The notes beneath the pieces were generated by a model. That model was not told where the DNA came from, did not search any database, and saw only the letters and a list, made by a program, of their open reading frames with translations. A stretch of 14,216 nucleotides of DNA from Thermoanaerobacterales bacterium (lineage in GTDB: Bacteria > Bacillota > Thermosediminibacteria > Thermosediminibacterales > Tepidanaerobacteraceae), in contig DUTQ01000307.1 of the NCBI GenBank assembly GCA_012841995.1, positions 1 through 14,216 of the forward strand, in the 5' to 3' direction. This document shows positions 1-6,552 of this stretch, piece by piece; position 1 is the stretch's first letter; each line of letters opens with the position of its first letter. Made by a program: the position numbers and the translations under genes.

Positions 1-174
1 GTGGAGATTGATGGTAAGTGGGGTTATATAGATAAAACAGGTGAAGTTGTTATACCATTAAAATACAGTAAAGCATATAATTCTCAAGAGGGTATGTTGT
101 TAGTAGAAGATGATACAGGCAGACGTGGTTACATTAAAAATCCACTTGTGAGTAATGAGGAAGTAATTCCTTAA
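1..174 (+). CDS. WG-repeat protein, C-terminal end (5' end outside window)
   Basis: The frame is open from base 1 to TAA at 172-174 and gives 57 residues. It begins with a canonical WG (KWG) repeat unit, KWGYIDKTGEVVIPLKY, followed by a degenerate unit containing GRRGYIKNP. WG repeats occur in tandem in large secreted or surface proteins of Firmicutes and other bacteria; their ligand is generally unknown. The GTG at base 1 has no upstream sequence to judge and lies inside a repeat unit, so it is probably not the real start and most of the gene lies to the left. A good terminator follows 21 bases after the stop, so this is a natural gene end. The family assignment is fairly safe; the function is unknown. 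Confidence 0.75.
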   Translation: MEIDGKWGYIDKTGEVVIPLKYSKAYNSQEGMLLVEDDTGRRGYIKNPLVSNEEVIP

Positions 175-194
175 TGAGTTAAGTAAAATTACCG

Positions 195-226
195 AAAGGG
201 CCTATTTTATATGTAGGCTCTTTTTT
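195..226 (+). terminator. Rho-independent terminator after WG-repeat gene
   Basis: AAAGGGCCTA (195-204) pairs with TAGGCTCTTT (214-223) over 10 bp with one G-U pair and a 9-base loop. It runs directly into a six-T tract at 221-226. It closes the gene ending at 174. Confidence 0.85.
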
Positions 227-258
227 AGTGGCTGAAAATATTGAAGGAAGTTGATAAA

Positions 259-369
259 TTGAGTTTCAAAAAAGCCGTTTGTTTTAGTTTGATTTTAGTA
301 ATGATTGCAGGGCTTTTTCCGAGGGCGAGGCCAGCCTACTCGATTGCAAAAAAACATATTGTTAAGTGA
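259..369 (+). pseudogene. Signal-peptide-only ORF, probable remnant of a secreted protein gene
   Basis: Starting at TTG 259, eight bases after the SD-like GAAGGAAG (243-250), a 36-residue frame runs to TGA at 367-369. It looks like a Sec signal peptide: basic start SFKK, hydrophobic core AVCFSLILVMIAGLF at about residues 6-20, then a polar PRARPAYS region. Only about eight residues of 'mature' sequence follow. A usable ribosome site and export signal with no mature protein suggest the 5' remnant of a truncated gene for a secreted protein, perhaps a neighbour of the WG-repeat gene. It could also be a genuine small membrane or secreted peptide. No frame after 369 continues a recognisable protein. 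Confidence 0.45.
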
Positions 370-453
370 TCATAGTTAATAATTTAAGAAATTAAAACCT
401 ATTTCTTGTTTTTTTGGAGGGTGCCGTCATCTTAGGCGAAGTCACTGAAATCA

Positions 454-462
454 TGATATAAT
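454..462 (+). promoter_or_regulatory. Extended -10 promoter upstream of recQ
   Basis: TGATATAAT is a perfect extended -10 (TGnTATAAT). The bases 16-18 upstream (around 433-439) do not resemble TTGACA, which an extended -10 can tolerate. It would give a leader of about 100 bases before the ATG at 575. That leader has only small hairpins (CCCT/AGGG near 488-501 and GGCT/AGCC near 527-537); no known riboswitch was recognised. The rest of 370-574 holds no gene. Confidence 0.5.
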
Positions 463-574
463 TTTATTGATATGTTGAAAATTTATCCCTGCTGAAAGGG
501 TTTTTGAAATGAAAGACATTGGTAATGGCTGAAAGCCAAGGGTATGATGATCTTACGGGGTGACTTGCTAAATT

Positions 575-2506
575 ATGGATATCTATAGAGTATTAAAGAC
601 GTATTTTGGCTATGACGATTTTAAAAAAGGCCAGGAAAAATTAATCAAAGGAGTAATGAGCGGCAGAGATGTATTGGGGATAATGCCCACAAGCGGAGGT
701 AAATCTCTATGCTATCAATTGCCTGCCATAATACTGGATGGAGTTACAATAGTTATATCACCTTTGATTTCTCTAATGAAGGACCAAGTGGATTCATTGG
801 ATGAAATGGGATTGCCGGGAACTTTTATCAACAGTACACTGGATTACGATGAATTTACCAAGAGGTTGGATGATATACGAAAAGGCAAATACAAATTGAT
901 ATACGTTGCCCCGGAGCGTTTAAATACAAGCCTTTTTATCAATCTTGTAAGAGATATCAATGTATCATTAGTGGCCGTTGATGAAGCACACTGCATAAGC
1001 CAGTGGGGCCATGATTTTAGGCCAAGTTATCTTGAAATACCTAAATTTATCAATTCCCTTGATACAAGGCCGGCAGTAGCCGCCCTTACAGCTACAGCAA
1101 CAAGGGAAATTGTGGAAGAGATAAAGAACTTAATAGGCCTAAAAGATCCGCTGGAGGCCATAACGGGGTTTGATAGGCCAAATTTATATTATCAGGTTGT
1201 AAAGCCCAGCAATAAGCTTTCATATTTGATGAATTACTTAAAGGACAATTATATAAATGAATCAGGCATAGTATATTGTGCCACTAGAAAAACGGTAGAA
1301 TCACTTGTTAAAAAGCTAACCGACCAGGGGGTATCAGCTGTTGGATATCATGGAGGCATGGGTGCGAATACAAGGCAAAAAAATCAAGAGGATTTTATGT
1401 TTGACAGAGTCAGGATTATTGTTGCAACAAATGCATTTGGCATGGGAATAGATAAGCCTGACATCAGATTTGTCATCCACTATAATATGCCGAAGAACAT
1501 GGAGGCCTATTACCAAGAGGCAGGCAGGGCAGGGAGAGATGGAGAGAAAAGTGATTGTATATTGATGTATTCTCCTGCCGATATAGTAAAACAAAAATTT
1601 ATTATTCAAAGTGAAAACCTATCTTGCGAAAGAGAAACGGTCATGTATCAAAACCTTCAATACCTTGTGGACTATTGCCACACAGACGATTGCCTTAGAA
1701 ATCAAATATTAATTTATTTTGGTGAAGAGCCGCAGGAAAATGCCTGTAATAACTGCAGCAACTGCTTGGATAAATCCGAAATGGTGGACATTACTATAGA
1801 AGCACAGAAGATATTGTCGTGTATATATAGGGTAAATCAAGGCTATGGCGTCAACACGGTCATACGGGTTTTACGGGGTTCAAAAAACAAAAAGGTGTTG
1901 GAATGGGGCCTTGATAAAACCTCCACATATGGGATAATGCAAGATTACAGCAGCAATGCTATAAAAGAGATGATAATGACATTGATATCCAAGGGTTACA
2001 TACATATAACCGCCGATAAATTCCCTGTTTTAAAGCTGACTTCCAAGTCCCAAGAGATATTAAAGGGCAAAGTGAGATTTTATCATAAAAAAGATTTGCT
2101 AAAAGCCAAATTATCAAAAGAAGAGGCATTGACAGCAGATGAAATCAATAAAAATTTTGACAAAGACCTATTCAATAGGCTTAAAGAGATAAGGCTAAAT
2201 ATAGCACAACAAAAGGGTATGCCGCCATATATAGTTTTCCATGATTCTAGTTTAAAGGAAATGGCCACATATTTGCCTCAAAATCAAGATGAATTTTTAA
2301 ACATAAAGGGCGCCGGACACAAGAAATACGAAAATTATGGGAAAGATTTTATTGGACTGATTAATGATTATATCCTTGAAAAAGATTTGAATGTGGCAGA
2401 GATTAGACGAAAATCATTAACTGATACAAGTACACAAATGGGAAATAATATAAAAGCAGATCGTTATGAACTGACATACGATTGTTATCGTGAAGGGTTA
2501 TCCTAA
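575..2506 (+). CDS. recQ: ATP-dependent DNA helicase RecQ, last domain lost by frameshift
   Basis: RecQ is a 3'-5' superfamily 2 DNA helicase acting in recombination and replication-fork repair. Motifs are in the expected order: P-loop MPTSGGKS (residues 37-44), VDEAHCISQWGHDFRPSY (135-152; DEAH box), LTATAT (171-176), the second RecA fold with QEAGRAGRDG (314-323), the zinc-binding cysteines C373, C391, C394 and C397, a winged-helix RQC region (about 405-510) and an HRDC domain (about 530-605). The start fits RecQ N-termini and the preceding in-frame codon but one is a stop; the ribosome site is weak (GGGGTGA at 557-563, 11 bases away). The frame stops at TAA 2504-2506, but the typical C-terminal helicase-associated HTH continues in another frame (separate entry). 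The first conserved P-loop glycine is Ser40. The 643-residue protein keeps all catalytic parts, so helicase activity may survive. Confidence 0.9.
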   Translation: MDIYRVLKTYFGYDDFKKGQEKLIKGVMSGRDVLGIMPTSGGKSLCYQLPAIILDGVTIVISPLISLMKDQVDSLDEMGLPGTFINSTLDYDEFTKRLDDIRKGKYKLIYVAPERLNTSLFINLVRDINVSLVAVDEAHCISQWGHDFRPSYLEIPKFINSLDTRPAVAALTATATREIVEEIKNLIGLKDPLEAITGFDRPNLYYQVVKPSNKLSYLMNYLKDNYINESGIVYCATRKTVESLVKKLTDQGVSAVGYHGGMGANTRQKNQEDFMFDRVRIIVATNAFGMGIDKPDIRFVIHYNMPKNMEAYYQEAGRAGRDGEKSDCILMYSPADIVKQKFIIQSENLSCERETVMYQNLQYLVDYCHTDDCLRNQILIYFGEEPQENACNNCSNCLDKSEMVDITIEAQKILSCIYRVNQGYGVNTVIRVLRGSKNKKVLEWGLDKTSTYGIMQDYSSNAIKEMIMTLISKGYIHITADKFPVLKLTSKSQEILKGKVRFYHKKDLLKAKLSKEEALTADEINKNFDKDLFNRLKEIRLNIAQQKGMPPYIVFHDSSLKEMATYLPQNQDEFLNIKGAGHKKYENYGKDFIGLINDYILEKDLNVAEIRRKSLTDTSTQMGNNIKADRYELTYDCYREGLS

Positions 2507-2748
2507 AGGAAATAGCACAAAAAAGGAACCTCAATGAGACGACTATAATAAATCATTTAGAAAAATGCCAAAAGCAAGGTAGGGCCGTTGCCTGGTCCAG
2601 ATTTATTGATCCCGAAAAGGAAAATGCGATTTTGGAAGCAATTCAAAAATTGGGCTCGGAAAGATTAAAGCCAATCAAAGAGGCCTTACCTGAAGAAATC
2701 AGCTATACAGACATCCGGCTGGCCATTTGTCATATGGGATCAGATTGA
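2506..2748 (+). pseudogene. recQ: C-terminal HTH domain of RecQ, shifted out of frame
   Basis: Right after the TAA at 2504-2506 the -1 frame encodes KEIAQKRNLNETTIINHLEK, then a segment with AWSRFIDPEK, LKPIKEALPEEISYTDIRLA and TGA at 2746-2748. This matches the helicase-associated helix-turn-helix tail of clostridial RecQ proteins (typically ...GLSLEEIAKKRGLT..., ...PIKEALPEEISYTDI...). Inserting one T at 2504 restores GLS-LKEIAQ across the break, so the defect is most simply a one-base deletion in a TTAAAG context. The segment has no start or ribosome site of its own. It is either a real mutation or a sequencing error. No slippery heptamer supports programmed frameshifting. Confidence 0.85.
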
Positions 2749-2813
2749 ATTGTTTAATCTTTTAGCCATATCATTTATAATGATTTAATAAATTAATTTT
2801 TTTGTTAAACAAT
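2749..2813. repeat. Inverted repeats in the recQ-degV gap
   Basis: ATTGTTTAA (2749-2757) is repeated inverted as TTAAACAAT (2805-2813). Between them lies a short palindrome, ATCATT-TAT-AATGAT (2770-2784). The arms are very AT-rich and far apart, so they could be chance or an operator for the degV gene. No run of U follows a GC stem, so this is not a convincing terminator. Confidence 0.3.
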
Positions 2814-2878
2814 AAAGGAGTTTTAGATTCTTTAGCGAATGAAATAAACACTTTAAATTAATGCAAATGGAGGCTCTA

Positions 2879-3721
2879 ATGGAAAAGATAGCTTTAGTAA
2901 CAGATATAACCGCAGACTTAATGGAGGAAACCATAAAGGAATTTGATATCCATGTGGTTCCATTAAAAGTTAGTTTTGGAGATGAGGAGTTTTATGCAAA
3001 TCAACTAACAGGTGAAGAATTCTATAGGCGTTTAGCCAAATGCGACGAGCTCCCAAAGACTTCACAGCCTTCACCTGAAGATTTTAGAGCACTTTACACA
3101 AAATTGCTAAAAGACCATGATGAAATAATTTCTATACACATTAGTTCGGCATTAAGTGGGACGGCAAGTGTTGCAAACCTAGCTAAAAAAACCTTGAACG
3201 GGAAAATCCACGTAATAGACTCAAAAACCGTCAGCTTGGCGCTAGGCCTAATGGTGCTTGATGCTGCTGAAAGCATCAAGAAAGGTCTAAATGCAGCACA
3301 AATTATTGATAGACTTACAGAGGTCAGGAAAAATGTAGAGATATTATTTACACTGGATACTTTGGAATATCTGCAAAAAGGCGGACGTATAGGGAAAGTT
3401 CATGGCATTATTGGCTCACTTCTAAAAATCAGACCAGTTATTAGAGTGGGTGATGATGGCATATGTGAAACATATACAAAAACTCGCAGTAGGCAACAAG
3501 CAATAAATAGTATAGCACAAGCCTTTAAAAAGTTGGGAAATGGGAAAAAACAGATTCGCTTGGCCATAGGCCATGGAGCAGCTGAACAAGAGGCTTTAGA
3601 CTTCAAGGAAGCTCTTGAAGATGCCTTACAACTTAAAGCTAGTGTGTTTACTCAAGTAGGTCCTGTTATCGGTACTCATACCGGGCCAGGCACTTTAGGT
3701 GCCGCTATACAGTTTGAATAA
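2879..3721 (+). CDS. DegV family fatty-acid-binding protein
   Basis: DegV (FakB-type) proteins bind a fatty acid in the cytoplasm; in characterised Firmicutes they present it to the kinase FakA for phosphorylation and entry into phospholipid synthesis. Visible family motifs are KTSQPSP (60-66), ISIHISSALSGT (84-95), IDSKTVSLALG (113-123), LEYLQKGGRIGK (162-173), KIRPVI (183-188) and GPVIGTHTGPGTLG (261-274). At 280 residues it is full length. ATG 2879 is chosen over ATG 2861 or 2867 because GGAGG (2869-2873) lies six bases before it and the family starts with ...KIALVTD. No FakA gene is adjacent, as is common for extra DegV copies. No clear terminator follows. Ligand specificity cannot be read from the sequence. 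Confidence 0.9.
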   Translation: MEKIALVTDITADLMEETIKEFDIHVVPLKVSFGDEEFYANQLTGEEFYRRLAKCDELPKTSQPSPEDFRALYTKLLKDHDEIISIHISSALSGTASVANLAKKTLNGKIHVIDSKTVSLALGLMVLDAAESIKKGLNAAQIIDRLTEVRKNVEILFTLDTLEYLQKGGRIGKVHGIIGSLLKIRPVIRVGDDGICETYTKTRSRQQAINSIAQAFKKLGNGKKQIRLAIGHGAAEQEALDFKEALEDALQLKASVFTQVGPVIGTHTGPGTLGAAIQFE

Positions 3722-3758
3722 TGTTGTTTTTGAAGTTTAAAGTCATACATAGCCATAG

Positions 3759-3938
3759 AGAAAATATTGCTATACTGGAGATAGTCAAGCTGAAATAGGT
3801 GAGCGCTTTTCTGTATTTTGCGCTTTAAACATAGGGGATGAAGATTATGGAAAATCCGGGGCAGTTACCAGTCGGGTAGTTCATGGCGGACGAGTAAATC
3901 GTAAACCTTATGTCAAGAAAAAATTGGAAGACTGTTAG
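3759..3938 (+). pseudogene. Unrecognised coding remnant without a start codon
   Basis: After the stop TAG at 3756-3758 a frame is open for 59 codons to TAG 3936-3938, with no ATG, GTG or TTG near its beginning. The translation looks protein-like, not random: it contains GDSQAEIGERFSVFCALNIG, GKSGAVTSRVVHGG and a basic end RVNRKPYVKKKLEDC. I do not recognise the family. It is most likely the 3' end of a decayed gene whose front part was lost. It fills much of the 335-base gap between the DegV gene and the amino acid transporter; the rest of the gap holds only the promoter at 3974-4002. Confidence 0.35.
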
Positions 3939-3973
3939 ATAAGTAAAGGTTGATAGGCCCATATAAAATGCAG

Positions 3974-4002
3974 TTGACAAAACGGCCTTTTCGCTTTATT
4001 AT
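3974..4002 (+). promoter_or_regulatory. Sigma-A type promoter of the amino acid ABC transporter operon
   Basis: A perfect -35 TTGACA (3974-3979) is followed after 17 bases by TATTAT (3997-4002), a 5/6 match to the -10 consensus. The leader to ATG 4057 would be about 47 bases, with no evident riboswitch or attenuator. Confidence 0.8.
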
Positions 4003-4056
4003 AGTAAAGTGATAAAGAATTAGGGGCTAAAAAATTAAAATTAGGAGAGGTCAAAT

Positions 4057-4872
4057 ATGAGCAGGAATTTAAAGAGAAATCTTATTGTTGCACTTATTTT
4101 AGTATTAGGCATTTTAAGCCTAGTGGGTTGTTCCAATAATAATGAAGAAGCAAAACAAGAGGATTCTTTTGAAAAGTTAAAAGAGCAGGGCTATATAACT
4201 ATGGGTGTTGATGATACTTTTGCACCAATGGGATTTAGAGATGAAAAAGGTGAAATTGTAGGGTTTGACATAGATTTGGCAAATGAGGTATCTAAGCGAA
4301 TTGGTCTTGATATCAAGATCCAACAAATTGATTGGACGATGAAAGAAACCGAACTAAATTCAGGAAATATCGATGTTATTTGGAACGGATATTCTATCAC
4401 TGATGAAAGAAAGGAAAAGGTTGCCTTTTCCCAACCATATTTAGAAAACAGACAAGTTATTGTCACGCTTGCAGATACTGATATTAACGCAAAACAGGAC
4501 TTGGCAGGGAAAAAGGTTGCTGCTCAAAACCAATCAAGTGCTGTAGAAGCTATGGAAACCGAACCTGAATTAGTTGCGGCCTTTGACGGGGGAGAGCCTG
4601 TATTATTTGATACAAACAATGAAGCCTTTATGGATCTAGAAGCCAAAAGAGTTGATGCTGTTGTAGCAGATGAGGTTTTGGCAAAATACTATATTAAGCA
4701 AAGAGGAGCGGAAAGATTCAAAATCCTTGAAGAGGATTTTGGTGAAGAGGAATATGGTATTGGATTTAGGAAGCAAGATGTTAAATTATTAGAAGCAATA
4801 GATAAGGCACTTGACGATATGAAGGCAGATGGAACGTATGATGAGATTTGCCAAAAATGGTTTGCCGAATAA
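4057..4872 (+). CDS. Amino acid ABC transporter substrate-binding lipoprotein (family 3)
   Basis: Extracellular solute-binding lipoprotein of a polar amino acid importer. A signal peptide with basic MSRNLKR and a hydrophobic stretch ends in the lipobox LVGC with lipidated Cys25. A linker rich in N, E and K leads to the bilobed domain from about residue 37. Family 3 hallmarks are visible: TFAPMGFRDEKGEIVGFDID, NSGNIDVIWNGYSITDERK and SQPYL, and the closing segment DGTYDEICQKWF. The 271-residue length is normal. The start is supported by TTAGGAGAGG (4041-4050). It heads a three-gene cassette with the permease 22 bases downstream and is driven by the promoter at 3974-4002. The substrate (for example cystine, glutamine or a basic amino acid) cannot be assigned from sequence alone. 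Confidence 0.9.
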   Translation: MSRNLKRNLIVALILVLGILSLVGCSNNNEEAKQEDSFEKLKEQGYITMGVDDTFAPMGFRDEKGEIVGFDIDLANEVSKRIGLDIKIQQIDWTMKETELNSGNIDVIWNGYSITDERKEKVAFSQPYLENRQVIVTLADTDINAKQDLAGKKVAAQNQSSAVEAMETEPELVAAFDGGEPVLFDTNNEAFMDLEAKRVDAVVADEVLAKYYIKQRGAERFKILEEDFGEEEYGIGFRKQDVKLLEAIDKALDDMKADGTYDEICQKWFAE

Positions 4873-4894
4873 ATAAAGTAAAAGGATAATTCCA

Positions 4895-5539
4895 ATGATA
4901 GATTATATTATCAGATTAATGCCTTCCATGTTGTCTGGGCTTCAGACAACCCTAGAAATTTTTGCTATAACACTCATAGTTTCCATACCTCTAGGGATAC
5001 TTGTAGCTATTGGGAGGCAATCAAAAATAAAGCCCTTAGTTGCTGTACTTCAAGTGTATATTTGGGTTATGCGAGGAACACCCCTATTGCTTCAAATAGT
5101 ATTCATATTTTTTGGGTTGCCAATAATAGGGATAACTTTCGATAGATACCCGGCTGCATTGATAGCTTTTATACTGAACTATGCGGCATATTTTGGGGAA
5201 ATCTTCAGGGGAGGCATTGAATCTATTGACAAGGGGCAATATGATGCTGCAAAGGTATTAGGATTTACTCCGGCTAAAACCTTTAAGAGAATCATACTTC
5301 CTCAGATGATTAAGATAGTACTTCCATCAATAGCAAATGAGGTAATAACTCTTGTCAAGGATACTGCCTTAGTGTATGTGGTGGGCCTTGGGGAACTTTT
5401 ACGTGCTGGTAAAATAGCCTCTAATCGAGATGCTTCCCTTACACCTCTAGTTATGGTCGGTGTGCTTTATCTAGTGTTGACAGCCTTGTTGACAGTGGTT
5501 TTTCAGAAATTAGAGGAGAAATATGCATATTATCAGTAG
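4895..5539 (+). CDS. Amino acid ABC transporter permease (HisM/GlnP family)
   Basis: Integral membrane subunit of the same importer, 214 residues as usual for the family. Hydrophobic helices are visible near residues 18-38, 45-80, 86-105, 140-165 and 185-205. The segment RGTPLLLQIVFIFFGLP (60-76) is typical of polar amino acid permeases. The ATPase-contacting EAA loop reads DAAKVLGFTPAKTFKRIILP (117-136). ATG 4895 has an AAAGGAT-type ribosome site about ten bases upstream. The gene sits between its binding protein and ATPase, 17 bases from the latter, so co-transcription is near certain. Nothing is odd about it. Confidence 0.92.
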   Translation: MIDYIIRLMPSMLSGLQTTLEIFAITLIVSIPLGILVAIGRQSKIKPLVAVLQVYIWVMRGTPLLLQIVFIFFGLPIIGITFDRYPAALIAFILNYAAYFGEIFRGGIESIDKGQYDAAKVLGFTPAKTFKRIILPQMIKIVLPSIANEVITLVKDTALVYVVGLGELLRAGKIASNRDASLTPLVMVGVLYLVLTALLTVVFQKLEEKYAYYQ

Positions 5540-5556
5540 GTAAGGAGAAATAAATC

Positions 5557-6309
5557 ATGGTACTTTCCGTACAGGGACTGTATAAAAGTTTTAAAGGAAA
5601 ACCCGTATTAGAAGATGTGAGCTTTGAATTAGGCAAAGGGGAGATTCTGGCAATTATTGGCCGATCAGGTGCAGGCAAAACTACAATTTTGCGATGTGTA
5701 AACAATTTGGTCAAATGTGACAGAGGAACTATACAAGTAGATGGTATGTATCTTTGCAAAGATGACGGTGAAAAAAGCAATTATGCAAGACAGGCTGATA
5801 TGCTGAAGATAAGAAAAAAATTGGGTCTGGTCTTTCAAAACTTTAATCTCTTTCCACACATGTCAGTTTTGGAAAATATTGTTGAGGCTCCAATAAATGT
5901 GTTTGGGACCCCAAAAAAAGATGCAGAGCAAAAGGCTATGCAACTATTAGAGATGTTAGAGCTTGAAGATAAGGTCTCTTCATATCCATTCGAACTTTCC
6001 GGCGGGCAAAAACAAAGGGTGGCTATTGCAAGGGCCTGTGCATTAAACCCTATGGTAATGTGTCTTGATGAACCCACATCAGCCTTGGACCCGGAATTAA
6101 GGGAAGGAATAGCTGTAACGATAGAAAAATTGGCACAAGAGGGAATGGGTGTTTTGCTGATAACACATGATATGTCTTTTGCAAAACGAGTTGCACAGAG
6201 GATTATATTTATGGACGAAGGGCAAATCGTGGAAGAGCGCAGCAAGGATGAGTTTTTCGACAACATTGAAAACCAGAGAGTTAAAAACTTCATCGGGGAT
6301 TATGCTTAG
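5557..6309 (+). CDS. Amino acid ABC transporter ATP-binding protein
   Basis: Cytoplasmic ATPase that powers the importer encoded just upstream. All nucleotide-binding motifs are present: Walker A GRSGAGKT (35-42), Q-loop Gln94, signature LSGGQKQR (147-154), Walker B VMCLDEP (167-173) with catalytic Glu172, the D-loop SALD, and switch His204. At 250 residues it has the usual length of the polar amino acid (GlnQ/HisP) class. The start ATG 5557 has AAGGAG (5542-5547) nine bases before it. It ends the three-gene operon; a terminator lies 90 bases downstream. Confidence 0.92.
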   Translation: MVLSVQGLYKSFKGKPVLEDVSFELGKGEILAIIGRSGAGKTTILRCVNNLVKCDRGTIQVDGMYLCKDDGEKSNYARQADMLKIRKKLGLVFQNFNLFPHMSVLENIVEAPINVFGTPKKDAEQKAMQLLEMLELEDKVSSYPFELSGGQKQRVAIARACALNPMVMCLDEPTSALDPELREGIAVTIEKLAQEGMGVLLITHDMSFAKRVAQRIIFMDEGQIVEERSKDEFFDNIENQRVKNFIGDYA

Positions 6310-6400
6310 CCGCTTAACTTTATAGCCAAATCAATCATACCTGGACAAAGATCTAAAGTGCTGCATCCCATAAAAGTGGGGTAGTGGGTGCAAGACAGTA

Positions 6401-6439
6401 AAAGGGTGAACCTGTTAATGTAGGTTTCACTCTTTTTTT
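6401..6439 (+). terminator. Rho-independent terminator of the amino acid transporter operon
   Basis: AAAGGGTGAACCT (6401-6413) pairs with AGGTTTCACTCTTT (6422-6435) with one bulge and one G-U pair, an eight-base loop, and a seven-T run at 6433-6439. Confidence 0.8.
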
Positions 6440-6552
6440 AAACTTGTAATTAAAAAGCAATTAATATAAAATGAAGCATGTTTCTACACCGAAATCATGG
6501 TATAGGGGCAAACACGAGTTTTATGCCAATGTAGATAAAGGGAGAGTTACCG

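Noticed and set aside
370..574. Riboswitch in the recQ leader
   Set aside because: Only two 4-bp hairpins are visible, and no conserved core of c-di-GMP, c-di-AMP or other known riboswitches could be matched.
544..588. 14-codon leader ORF overlapping the recQ start
   Set aside because: SD-like AAGGGT is too close to the ATG and the peptide has no regulatory codon run.
2498..2512. Programmed -1 frameshift in recQ
   Set aside because: TTATCCTAAAGG contains no X-XXY-YYZ slippery heptamer and no evident pseudoknot follows; a simple deletion explains it better.
2861..2881. ATG 2861 or 2867 as the start of the DegV-family gene
   Set aside because: GGAGG at 2869-2873 lies after both and six bases before ATG 2879, and the family starts with ...KIALVTD directly after ATG 2879.
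3721..3798. 25-codon ORF starting in a TAATG overlap with the DegV gene stop
   Set aside because: No recognisable product and no proper ribosome site; the overlap is probably chance.
5835..6293. 152-codon minus-strand ORF inside the amino acid transporter ATPase gene
   Set aside because: It is antisense to a full set of ATPase motifs, and its own translation resembles no protein family.
6363..6391. Alternative stems GCATCCCA with either of two TGGG segments, as an attenuator
   Set aside because: Stems are short and lie just upstream of a normal terminator in a 3' trailer with no gene to regulate; no known RNA family was recognised.
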